Assembly (NCBI GenBank): GCA_033558025.1
Contig: JAUCEF010000007.1
Span: forward strand, 372,001 to 436,000
Source: Phytophthora sp. 'mugwort'
Taxonomy: Eukaryota > Oomycota > Peronosporomycetes > Peronosporales > Peronosporaceae
Length of the DNA: 64,000 nt
Reading direction: 5' to 3'
The notes below the pieces were generated by a model. The model had not been told where the DNA came from. It saw nothing but the letters and a program-made list of their open reading frames with translations, and did no database searches. How positions within the stretch are numbered: position 1 is the first letter of the stretch; every line of letters begins with the position of its first letter. A program made the position numbers and the translations under genes. Positions 42,509-52,869 of the stretch are shown one piece after another.

Positions 42509-44954
42509 ATGAGACCCAACCAGAACTACGTGCTGGCCGATGCGCGACCTGACTCGCTGCCCACGCAGACAGGAGCCTTCATCTCGGTCATCAGCTGTTC
42601 CATCATCGTGCTCTCCTTCCTCTGGAAGCGCAAGTGGCGGCGCCACCCAAACCCGCTCATCTACTGGAAGGCTGTGGTCGACTTGATCTTCGCATTGCGC
42701 TTCCAGTACAGATGGGACGTCTACACGAACCCGCTGGGCTGCCGCGCGCTTGCCACACTCACGCAGTTCTGCACCTTCTCGTCCGAGTGCTGGTTCCTCT
42801 GCATGTCTTTCAATCTGTACCAATGCTCCACCAATCCCTTCACGAATCTCAAGCAGAACTTACAATGGTATCACGCCTTCTCCTGGGGCGTAGGGGCGCT
42901 CTTCTCTGCCTTGCTGTGGCTCTCAAGCGTCGACTTCGACCCCAAGGTCCACCCATCCTGCTTCGTCGACGAGACGGTCGCCAACGAGCTCATCGTCTAC
43001 TATGTCGTCGTCATTCTAGCGGTGCTGTGCGCCGTAATCTTCGCTGTATTGGAGACGCAGACCCACCCATTTCGAGGCATGAAGGAGGCACTTGAGGCCA
43101 AGAAGGATGTGATTCGTAGCGCGAGGATATTCACGGTGGCCTATATTATCTACCAGATCATCCTCATCTCGTTCTGGCTTGCTGACGTACTGTTCCTGAG
43201 CGATCACCCGCGCGCTCTCCAGGTAGTACGCGACGCGTCGTCTTTCCTCCAGACAGCCAAGGGGTTAATTGACTTGGTGATCTGGGTGGCCATTAACGGC
43301 TCTCCACACGTGGATTGTCGTGCCGGTCGATTGCGCGACACGTTCGACAGCGACCGATACAGTGATGTTGACATCGACCTTCAGCCGCAACTCAATGTCG
43401 CTTTGCGGAAGGAAGTGCTTCATTTTACGACGAGAGGCATTGTAGCAGCCTCATCAAACACACCGATGGTCACTGACGGCCGACGGGTGGTACATCTCCG
43501 TTTGCATGAGCTGGGCATGACAGTGTGTTTCGACGACTATAGTCCGTCCTCGTTTCGCAATATTCGCCAAGGTTTCAGCATCAACGAGACGTTGTACAGG
43601 AAAGCATTCCTCGCGACATGCCACGAGAGGCTTCAGTCAGGAGGGTCCAGCGGCGCCTTCATGTTTTACACGGCCGATTATTCGTTCTTGGTGAAATCAG
43701 TGACAACCAGCGAACGGACCGTCTTGCTGGATATGCTACCAGCATACATCCGGCATATGAAACAAAACCCCGCGTCGCATTTGACGCGGTTTTACGGTTG
43801 CCACTCTATCGAGATGTACGGTCAGGTGTTTAGCTTCGTGGTCATGAGTAACGTTATTGGGCGGACGAGCATGCACCAGTTTTTCGACATCAAAGGATCC
43901 TGGGTCGATCGCAACGCTCCGGTACGATAATTTGTTGCAATCTCTGTGCCATCGATTCAAGCTTGAGCTAACTATTGACTTCGTGTTTGACAACGAATCG
44001 CAGGCGATTCCTCCAGGAAAAACCGTCATCTGTACGTACTGTAGTCACGCTTTCCAGTATGGTACGAATGAGAGCTGCGAGTATAGCATCCGTGGGAATC
44101 ATCTGCCTCATATTGTGTTGAAAGACAATGATTTCCACCGGAAACTGCGCGTGAAATCAGACACAGGTAAGAACGTAGGCTTGATGACAAAGCCATCGCA
44201 AAGCGTTCACTCGACTGAGATTATTATTTTTTTTTGTATGACAGCTGAGGCACTTGTCCGTCAACTTGAAAAGGACAGTAACTTTCTGCGAGAGCAAGGT
44301 ATTATGGACTACAGCTTGCTCTTGAGTGTGCACAACACAAAGTACGTGGTGGAGCATACTGGTATGGATAGCAGAAGGCCTTCTCCGACCAAACGTAAAG
44401 TGAATTACCCGGTGTGCCATCCTGAAATCAGTGATTCCTTCCTGTCAACCGTAATGGACGGCTCAAACCAGACGGAAGTATCCACCGGCGAAGACTTGGA
44501 CGAAGTTGAATCTGGGAACCGGAGAAAGTTTAGCCGGAACTGTCGTTACTCTGTCGTGGGCCAGTTAGATGACAGCACTCTTACGATTCAAGACGACAGC
44601 CCGCTCTTGGGTCGCACTATGCATAGTTACAACTCTGTGTCCTATGGCCCAGTCGACATGGCATCCCGTACAGTTGATGACTCAAAGTGGCTAGGCACAA
44701 GAACTCTCGAAAAACGTGGATATCAGACATCGGTTGTAGTCGGACCCGACTACTATACGCTCGGAGTGGTGGACATGCTGCAAACCTGGACGTGGAGCAA
44801 GCGGCTAGAGCGTTTATGGAAGACGGTGGTGCTGCGCCATGACCGCTTGGGCATTTCGGCAGCTCCTCCTAAATTGTACGCTGAGCGCTTTCAGCGAAAA
44901 ATGCGCGACATCTTGATGGTATCGTCGTCATCCTTTAGTTTCGACTCTAGCTAG
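42509..44954 (+). CDS. GPCR-phosphatidylinositol-phosphate kinase fusion (GPCR-PIPK)
   Basis: Three exons (42509-43921, 44004-44166, 44245-44954) give 761 residues. The first 265 residues hold seven hydrophobic helices of a receptor-like module resembling the slime-mould and oomycete class (SVISCSIIVLSFLW, CWFLCMSFNLYQC, IYQIILISFWLADVLFL). Residues about 310-760 are a PIPK catalytic domain: FLVKSVTTSE (ATP lysine), FFDIKGSW near residue 460, IMDYSLLLSVH near 545, DYYTLGVVDMLQTW near 693, and the C-terminal ISAAPPKLYAERFQRKM. Such fusions are known in Phytophthora and Dictyostelium and probably make PtdIns(4,5)P2 in response to a signal; the ligand is unknown. Intron 1 falls just after SWVDRNAP. 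Confidence 0.93.
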
Positions 44955-45052
44955 TGGTAGATGGGGTCTTGAGAGATAAAATATGTATTGTGGATTAACG
45001 AGAAGGTCTTGGTGCGATTACGATTACACACGATTATGCAGCTTAAAACACG

Positions 45053-46579
45053 TTACGCTTCCGCGACCATCATGTCATACTCCTGGAGCTTTTGCAGAGC
45101 TTGGAAAGCGGAATGAGTGATGAGGTTGTAGTCGAGTTCCCCCATCTCGTCACCGTCTGATAGTATCAACAACGAGCGCAACTGGCGGTCCGTGATCTCC
45201 GGGAAGGCGTTCCGAATAGCCCCAACAACTTCATGACGGATAAGCACTCCACGGTGACTTTCATCAACTGCCTCTAATGCCCGCGAAAGTGCTTGCTCGA
45301 AAGTGTGCTGGTTCAGATCCAGTACGGTGTAGTACTCGCCCGTCTGGCGATATTTCTGCAAGTACGCAGCGTATGTTTGTTGACTGTCGATATTGGTGAG
45401 CGCCAGCACCATTCCCGAGATCTGAGCAGCAAACCTTTCGTAGTTGACGAAGCCGGTGTTGTCTTCTTGGGCCTCGGCCATTACGGCAACAATCTGCAGC
45501 CGTGTGAGCCCGACGTCGGCTGCACGGAAAAGACGAGCGAGCTCTGCAACTGTGAGCAGACCTGTATTCTCGCTGTCTCCACTCGCAAATACTTCCGTAA
45601 GATACTGAGCAAGCCAGTCTGGATTGCTGTGTGCTTCCAGAACGCCTTGAATGTATGTCTCTTTCAGCAAGGGGAAGCAAATGGGGATGAAGTCTGGGTA
45701 AACAATGATGTTCGCGTCATCCTCTACTACAGGCGCTTCAGACATCAGGACATTCACCTCCCTACGCGTGAGACCAAGGTCGGCATCTCGTAGGGCATCC
45801 ATAAACGCCAGTCGAGGTAGTGCTCCAACTTCATCTTTGTCTGCACGCTGGAAAGTCTCGCGTAAAATGCTCTCCATCTCGTCCTGCATCATGCCATGCA
45901 GGAAAAACTCCGTCTCGGGTTTGTTGAAAGACTCGATGCGTACCAGTCGCTGGGGATGCGTTGAACGAAGCTGCAACAATGCTTGAATGCCTAGAGGCAG
46001 GAATTCTGCAGTGTATTAACAAAGGACAAAATCAGATGCGTTCATAAGGACGACTGTGCGATATTGCCGACAACGGAACCTGCACAACTGATGACGCCTT
46101 CCTCGTTCTCATCCGCCTCAGCATACAGCGCTTTCAACTCGGTTATAGAGATCTGTAGCTGCTCTCCAACTCCATCCAATATCTGCAGCAGATAAAGCAT
46201 CAGCGTCTCAGTTTTTTTCCTACCAGCTCCTTCTGTTTGCCACCATCCATGCTCATACCTGCTTGAACTGTTCGTAGACGACCATGCCCCCATCCTCTTG
46301 TTGTATATCGTTAAATGCTACGATCATAAACTCCTTGATGGCGTCCTCCCCCATCTTAATGTACGCCGGCTTTAAGGCATTCCCAGCTGCATCGTCGACT
46401 TCCTTGTTCGCTCCGTTTTGCTTCGCGACGAGGTCCTTGAAATACTGCGACCCGAAAGCATAAATGGCTTCTTTCGTCTCCACTTTGCCTTGTTGCCGCA
46501 GTACCTCGCGTGTGAAGGTCCGCAGGATGTCGGGGAAATCGGCAGGAATCTGCATCGGCTTCGCGTACTGGGACGCCAT
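45053..46579 (-). CDS. RIIa plus EF-hand protein, radial-spoke RSP7-like
   Basis: Three exons (46579-46259, 46182-46080, 46005-45053) give 458 residues. Residues about 10-48 form an RIIa dimerisation/docking domain (IPADFPDILRTFTREVLRQQ, then IYAFGSQYFKDL), as in ropporin and radial-spoke proteins. The rest contains at least six EF-hand-like helices and loops (YAEADENEEGVISCAEF after splicing, ASGDSENTGLLTVAEL, LILSDGDEMGELDY). RIIa followed by EF-hands is the layout of Chlamydomonas RSP7, so a place in the flagellar axoneme is likely. The second intron donor reads GTTCCG, which is unusual; accepting it gives an uninterrupted SCAEFLPLGI helix. GCTCATTC lies 17 bp before the start codon. Confidence 0.72.
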
Positions 46580-46585
46580 GGTCAA

Positions 46586-46605
46586 GGTGAAAGACGAATG
46601 AGCTT
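46586..46605 (-). promoter_or_regulatory. Inr/FPR element of the RSP7-like gene
   Basis: On the minus strand, GCTCATTCGTCTTTCACC matches the GCTCATTYY initiator exactly and is followed by a CTTTCACC block, next to the ATG at 46579. Confidence 0.6.
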
Positions 46606-47231
46606 GAAAAGTCGCGTCTTGGCATACATGAATCGGCAATTCCAGGATACGAAACGACGATTTGCATCAGCAGTCACAATGACTATTACTGTAGAAGAAC
46701 CAGCTACGCACAGTATGATGCAGTGTTTTAACGGTGGATTAGCAGTCACACTTGAGCTGGTTATGCGTGATGTGATCGGGGCGTTGACGAAAGGTTCGCC
46801 GTAGATGCTGGTGGTTGTCATCACGATTATGGGGTTTGGTTAGGCGCAGACGTGAGCCGTGTCTGCTCTGACAATGCATCTCCACCAACCGAGACTTGAC
46901 TTGTTGACACATTCAAGACGATGCGAACGGCATCCTTCTGACAACCTGATTGGCTTGAGTCACGCGCTCTTTTAGTACATGCGATGTCAGTAGTAAATGG
47001 CACGTGCTCACTGTGGGACGGCAGCTCTGTTCACCTGACAAAGCGCAAGGAATGGTGAATAGCACCACCGGTTGATTGATCGCGTTCATGACATCGCCAG
47101 GTCATCTACAGGCGTCTGCCAGTCTCGTGGTGGCAAACGAGTGAGACGAGTTTAACCACTTCAGTTCCAGTCGAGCACACCACTCACTTCTTAACTTCCC
47201 TGCCATCGCACAAGTCTTCAGAGTCGTCAGA
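46606..47231. other. divergent intergenic region
   Basis: About 630 bp between the divergent RSP7-like and transporter genes, with no coding signal. CTCACTTCTTAACTTCCC at 47183-47200 resembles an Inr/FPR for the transporter. Confidence 0.45.
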
Positions 47232-48896
47232 ATGGTCATTTCAAGTATCGCTACCACTCTAACCAATCCCAAGCCGCTCGCAATTGCCTCGCCTAACAGC
47301 TTCCAAGAGCTCAAGACCCCAGATGCTCTTGAGGGTGGAGCGCTGAGATCAGGTGGACCCCCGAACATCTACAGTCGCGAGACTATTGGCATCCTTATCC
47401 AGTATGGCGCGCTGGGTGTGATCAACGGCACCCTCTACGGTTTGGTGTATCCGTTCCTCAACAATTACCTACGCATGTCAGGCACTGCTACGGCATCAGC
47501 TAACGTGCTGGTTCGCATCCCGTGGAGCTTCCGGATGTTCTTCGGTCTCCTCTCAGACTGTTATCCAATTTATGGTTACCGTCGTCGTCCGTACATGGTT
47601 CTCGGGTGGATCTTTGCCACAATCTGTCTGCTGCTCATGGTCGTCTTCCCGACGGGTGACCCGTATTACGGCGACCCCGACCTCGCCTATATCGTCGCCG
47701 CCAATCTCACAGACGACCAAGTCGCACTCATTAACGAAGACGCTCCCGAGACCGGCACAAAATTCATTCTGTTCATGATCTTTGCCAATCTTGGAATGAC
47801 TATGGCAATCGCTGCTTCGGATGGGGTCGTCATTGAGTTTGCACAACGTGAACCGGCAGAGATTCGAGGCTCAGCATTGACCATGATGCAGGTCTTCAAG
47901 CAAGTCATGTCGATCCTGTCATCCGCCATGGTCGGCTTCGGACTCAATGGTGAAGACTTTGGCGGGTCTTTCTCTGCTTCCATGGGAGTCAACGCCATTT
48001 CTGCTGTGTGCGCGACTGCAGCGTTAATTGCGTCAATCTCGTCGTGGTTCTTCGTGACTGAGACCAAGGAACCAGCAAAGTCTTTCCGGGATTATGTGCG
48101 TTTCCTGTTTGACTTGTTGCAACACCGTGTAGTTTACCAGCTCATCGCCTTCCGATTCTTTTACTTCGTGTTCTCGCTCATGAGTGTGACGGCGGTGAGT
48201 CCTATCGCAAGTCTCTGGGCCAAGGTAGAGCCTGTAAATGACGCTATCTCCAGCATCCTCGCGGCCCTAATTTCTGCCGTCTCTCTTTACGTGATCAAGC
48301 GATACGGTCTCACTTGGAATTGGCGTACTATTATCGTCATCACGCAGCTATCGGTCGTCTTTGTAGACTGCTTCCCCACGTTCTTCACGGTTTGGGACGT
48401 CTACCGAAGCCAATGGATGTGGCTGGGTCCGCCTCTGCTCGAAGAAGTTCCCAGCACAATTTCCAAGATTGTGTCGCAATACGCGACGATCGAGATTGTC
48501 GAAGGTGGAAATGAAGCGGCCGTCTTCGGTCTGATGACCACGTGCCAGACCATCGCGTCTCCATTCGCCACTGTCATCTACAAGAATATCGATGCGCACT
48601 TTGACATCGGCAAAAAATACCTACAGTTTGACAATACCTACGTGCGCAACCAAGTGACCCACTGCTACCTCATCGCGTACGCCTTCCAGATCTGCTCCAT
48701 CGCCTGGGTGTTCCTCTTGCCTCGTCAAAAGGCCGAGACGCTGGAGCTCAAACGCACTGGAGGCAAGAGTAAATGGGCTGGTATCATCACCATTATTGTC
48801 TTTTCCTTCTGCTTTGTCTGGTCCATTATGACGAACCTCATGACCATCTTCCCGTCCACTTCATGCTTGAAAATCGCTGGCGGAACTGGTTGCTAG
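47232..48896 (+). CDS. BT1/folate-biopterin transporter family (FBT) permease
   Basis: Single exon, 554 residues, a major-facilitator-type protein with about twelve hydrophobic segments. Typical family blocks are visible: GVINGTLYGLVYPFLNNYL, then the WSFRMFFGLLSDCYPIYGYR block with the RRRPYMVLGW loop, DGVVIEFAQREP (the conserved internal DG...ReP segment), and the late YATIEIVEGGNEAAVFGL. The N-terminal 45 residues are hydrophilic and probably cytosolic. Members carry folate, biopterin or S-adenosylmethionine in kinetoplastids and plants; oomycetes have many copies. The substrate here is unknown. An alternative reading as a general MFS sugar carrier is much less likely, given the BT1 blocks. 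Confidence 0.88.
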   Translation: MVISSIATTLTNPKPLAIASPNSFQELKTPDALEGGALRSGGPPNIYSRETIGILIQYGALGVINGTLYGLVYPFLNNYLRMSGTATASANVLVRIPWSFRMFFGLLSDCYPIYGYRRRPYMVLGWIFATICLLLMVVFPTGDPYYGDPDLAYIVAANLTDDQVALINEDAPETGTKFILFMIFANLGMTMAIAASDGVVIEFAQREPAEIRGSALTMMQVFKQVMSILSSAMVGFGLNGEDFGGSFSASMGVNAISAVCATAALIASISSWFFVTETKEPAKSFRDYVRFLFDLLQHRVVYQLIAFRFFYFVFSLMSVTAVSPIASLWAKVEPVNDAISSILAALISAVSLYVIKRYGLTWNWRTIIVITQLSVVFVDCFPTFFTVWDVYRSQWMWLGPPLLEEVPSTISKIVSQYATIEIVEGGNEAAVFGLMTTCQTIASPFATVIYKNIDAHFDIGKKYLQFDNTYVRNQVTHCYLIAYAFQICSIAWVFLLPRQKAETLELKRTGGKSKWAGIITIIVFSFCFVWSIMTNLMTIFPSTSCLKIAGGTGC

Positions 48897-49055
48897 TGTT
48901 GCTGATGTTTATGATTCACTGATTGAGTAAAAAGGTTTAGCTCTATAAAACTAGCACAATAGTACTGGAGTTTTAAATAACTGGGCATCCTCCCTGGTTG
49001 CGCCGCCATCGCAGTGATTAATGCACCATCATGGCAGCTCTACTACAACCCACCG

Positions 49056-50862
49056 TTAAATAAAATCCTCTTCTTCCTCGTCGTCGTCCAAGTCCTTTGG
49101 CTTCGAGCTGACGCGACTACTCCCAGTGGGTGAAGCAGGTTTTGATCGATAAATCGCCGCTGCAACTGACGAGTCATTGTCAGATACCTTCTTGGGGGAA
49201 ACAGGAGCCACCAACCTAGGGGCGACTTTGGCCCCTACGCATGCCTTTTCACGAGTAAGATTGGGGCTCGACGGCAAGTTCGTCTCCACCTCTTCATCGG
49301 AATCGTCGATTGTCCAAGCCGACGTGGGAGTAAGAGCCTAAAGTGAACGAACACAAACAAAACAATAGTTAGAAAATGGGTTCCCAACAGCAAAAATCAA
49401 GGCAAAATGACCTTACCAGTTCGGCGTAGCGTCCAATTTCGCCACCCGAGTGTCTTGTCTTCAGGAGTACGATGATTCCCAGAATGGTGACGCATCCGCC
49501 AATGGTGAACATGAGCATCTGCATCCGAGTCATACTCACGTACTCCTCAAAGTACATGATACCTCCCAGCACACTCATGAGGATCCAAAAGCTCTGATAA
49601 ACTGGGATAACCACGAGTGCGTCAAAGCGCGCCAGTCCACCATTGAGGAAGTGGACCTGGAATCCTAGACAAGCGGCCAGACCAGCGACGATCACGTACG
49701 AGGTGAGCTGAGTAAACATGTATAAGCCAGAATCTCCCCAGATAGCACTCTTCAGCAGCTCAACTGTCGATTTGGCAAGCAACACCGACTGGCCTCCAAA
49801 CGTTCCAGCAATTCCACCATAGCAGATAATGTGGAACAGCCCCTCCTCGAAATTGTGGGTGCGCTCAATGTAGCGACAGAAAGTGAAGAGTCCTCCTAGG
49901 AAGCACACAATCAGCGTAATGTATGCGTACATTGCCGGTTGCTGGTACAGTCGAATGAGATCTTCTAACTCATAGGACGGAGTACTGTGCCCCGCGAAGA
50001 TCACGGTCAGCGTCACGCCGACAAAGATAATGGCAGTAGCAAGCAGGTTCTGTCGCGTAACCTTTTCCTTGTGGAAGATCGGTGCAATGAGCATATTCCA
50101 TACCAATGAGAGCGCTGCAAGTGGTGCCAGCAGCGTCTGCGGCGCCATGCCGAAGGCCACAAAGTCCAGTAACGATCCGAGACACACGAGTCCAAAGCCG
50201 AGCATCCAGAGCGGCTGCTTAAGCGTGGTCTTCTTCATCTCTGCCACGTCGTTGCGCGACATGGACAGCTTCTGCAAGTTAATACCCACCGAGTTTAGCA
50301 CGGAGAAGACAAGCGAGATGAGGAAGCCCGCCACCCACATGCCTACGGCGGGGCCCGTGTAGCCGACTTTGAAGCATTTGTTGCCCTTACTCTCCACCTC
50401 CGTCTCATCGAATGTTGCGCACATGTTGCTAAGTCCCGGACATTGCGTGTGCACCATAGACTGGCAAGAAGTCAGACAAACTTTGGAGTAATCTCTGCTC
50501 ACTTCACACACGGGAAAGTGCACGGCGCACTCCATGCGGCGTAAGAAGACGCCACACGCGCTGCTGGTGTTGGCGAGGTCCAGCGTCTTAATGGTGGCAG
50601 CAAGCTTCTCCTGACTGAAAGTCTGGTACTGCGGGAGAGCGGCTAGCCGAGACTCGCTGGCGTTGGGGTTGCTCCAGGCTTGAAAACCCAGCAGCGCGGC
50701 TTCGTCCAGCTCTTCGTAGGAAGCCTCGCCCCCACAGACGGCGAACGACACATAGGAGCAGAACTCGAGACCCGACGGCGTGCCGCACGTGCTGGAGCAT
50801 TCGTCGGCGGCAGCGGAGACCAGCAGAAGCGCCGCACAAGCCAGCGGCAGCCCGCGCGTCAT
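49056..50862 (-). CDS. Frizzled-type CRD fused to a NIPA-like Mg2+ transporter
   Basis: Two exons (50862-49417, 49337-49056) give 575 residues. After a signal peptide (residues 1-19) comes a cysteine-rich ectodomain of about 150 residues with ten or more Cys, including FLRRMECAVHFPVC and CLTSCQSMVHTQC, which fit the Frizzled/CRD pattern. From about residue 175 a nine-helix NIPA domain follows: LISLVFSVLNSVGINLQKLS, PLWMLGFGLVCLGSLLDFVA, PLAALSLVWNMLIAP, and a QVHFLNGGLARFDALVVIPV loop. The C-terminal 95 residues are Ser/Pro/Lys-rich, ending in an acidic DDDEEEEDFI. NIPA proteins move Mg2+; the ectodomain suggests ligand binding or assembly. It is divergent from the MEAK7-like gene, with 184 bp between start codons. 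Confidence 0.85.
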
Positions 50863-50887
50863 GGTGATCAGCAGCAGCGGACGAGCA

Positions 50888-50906
50888 GCTCTTGGAAAGT
50901 GAGCCG
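50888..50906 (-). promoter_or_regulatory. Inr element of the CRD-NIPA gene
   Basis: On the minus strand, GGCTCACTTTCCAAGAGC fits the initiator GCTCAYTYY and lies about 30 bp before the ATG. Confidence 0.5.
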
Positions 50907-51046
50907 TGCCCTGTTCAACTTGCCGTTGTTGAGCCTAAAAATAGATTTGCTATTTAGAAAAATTATACGGGGATAGATAAGATGTTGAAGGTGTTGGATT
51001 CGAATCCTCAAATCTTATACCTGTACGTCAGTCGCAGAAGGAATTG

Positions 51047-52736
51047 ATGGGGAACAAAGGAAGCAGCACTGCCGGAGCCCGCGCGAGCGAGTGGAAGGGC
51101 CCCTTTAGCGACGAGGTGAGCGGCAACTTCGTCTCCAGAATATAGCGGAGGCGGCCGACACTCTGACCGTGCTTGCTGTTTGCACAGGAGTATGAATGTC
51201 TGAAGAATAAATTTAAAGAGACGATCGCGACGGCGCCGTCTGAATCTGCTGCTGCGGCCAATCTGCAGGTATACATGCGCGATCTTCATACTTTATAATT
51301 CATATACAGACACTCATTTTGCTGCTGCAGACGTGGTTGCAGCTGCCGCTGCCTACTGCGACGCCGGAGGAGCTGACAGCACCCTGTAATCGCCTGGGCG
51401 CCGCTTTCTACCAGTTGTGTCAGCAAACTAAGGAGGGCGGAGAAGCTGCTGCGAAGCCGGGCAAGATGGAGATGATAGACTTTGCACAAGGAGGTAAGAA
51501 GGTATACAATAGCTCCTTATAGTTATTTCTGACGTTTAATGTTGCAGTGGCGCTATGTGTTCGAGCTTCGTCCCAGTCGATGTGTCGGTCGCTGTTCCGA
51601 CTGTTTGCAGCGAATGCTCAAGCCACTGCCATGACGGAGCAAGAGCTGAGTCAGTTGATCTTCGCCTGCTTGGTCATGGCTGAAAGAAATGAAGTTGAAG
51701 ACGTTGATCAGATGGCGCATGTGGCGAAGGCTCTTGCTCGTGCTGCGATGCCGCCATCGGCGGGGTCGACTCAGGCGTCCAGCGACGACTTTGTCCGGTG
51801 GATTGGAGCGCAATTTCCTCTTTTCTATACGATTTTCATGTCATGGATGGCGCGAAAGAGTTTCGAGTCGCTGAGCAAGCCGTCGTATGAGGCTCCCCAA
51901 TTGTCGCACAAGAGCAGTATCCTGTCCAGGTAGTGTCGTCCAGCACTAACTTCCCTATATATGTTTGCTGGTATTAACTTGTGTATATCACCTGTGCAGA
52001 TCGCACTTTGTGGCCTTGTCTACCGTGACCACGTCACTCCAGACGTCTCTCAGTCGACTCTACACGAGCGCACAGGATGGATTGAGTTTCAACCGCTTGA
52101 GCTATCATCTTCTAGGCTACTCTGGGCCAACTCTGACGGTCATCCGAGACACTGAAGGAGGTAAGCCTTCCTATGCTATAATACCTAATCTACTCTCAAT
52201 ACTCATCTAGCTGGTTTCTAGCCGTGTTTGGTATGTTTTGTGACACGGAGTGGAAGGAGTCAAGCCGCTACTACGGGGGCAACGGATGCTTCCTTTTCCG
52301 GATGGCTCCAGAGATTAGCATTTATCGAGTGTCCGCGAGCGGTGCAAACGAAAACTATATGTACCTGAACTCGAAGGGTTTTGCGCTACCGCGTGGACTC
52401 GGCATGGGAGGGTCAACGGACAAGTTTCGGTTGTTCCTAAGCGAAGATCTGGACGAGAACAGCTACACAACCCCGAAGTGTTTGTCCTTTGAACCGGGTT
52501 ATTTATCGTCCAGCGAGCAGATCGTGATTGACGCAATGGAGGTGTGGGGCTGCGGTGGAGAGGAAAGTGATCTTCGCCAGAAGGCCCATCGCCAAGAAAC
52601 GACCGATTTGATCAACCGTGCACGGAAGGTTGACAAGGCCCAATTCGTTGGAAGTGACTTCGACAAGGAGATGTTCCTGGGTAAGACGTTTGGGCACGGG
52701 ACAGACAAAGCTCGCGTTGCGGACGACGAGCAGTAA
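51047..52736 (+). CDS. TLDc-domain protein, MEAK7/TLDC1-like, probably myristoylated
   Basis: Six exons (51047-51115, 51188-51268, 51331-51493, 51548-51929, 52000-52160, 52222-52736) join in phase to 456 residues, the same length class as animal MEAK7. It starts MGNKGSST, a good N-myristoylation signal, as in MEAK7. An EF-hand-like helical region fills residues 50-230. The TLDc domain occupies about residues 245-430: TLTVIRDTEG, VFGMFCDTEWKES, GNGCFLFRMAPEISIYR, NYMYLNSKGFALPRGLGMGG, LFLSEDLDENSYT and AMEVWGCGG. MEAK7 links mTOR to lysosomes in animals; TLDc proteins also bind V-ATPase. Either role here is inferred. The C-terminus is hydrophilic (MFLGKTFGHGTDKARV). Confidence 0.82.
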
Positions 52737-52869
52737 GCGATAGCATGTAGCACCACGAACACAGCAACATTTATGCAGTTGTATCATCATATGGAAGCGC
52801 TTTCCATTGGCGTTTCCTTGAAACTTCAAACTTGTGTGACTAATTAGAACTATCAAACACTCGGCAGCA

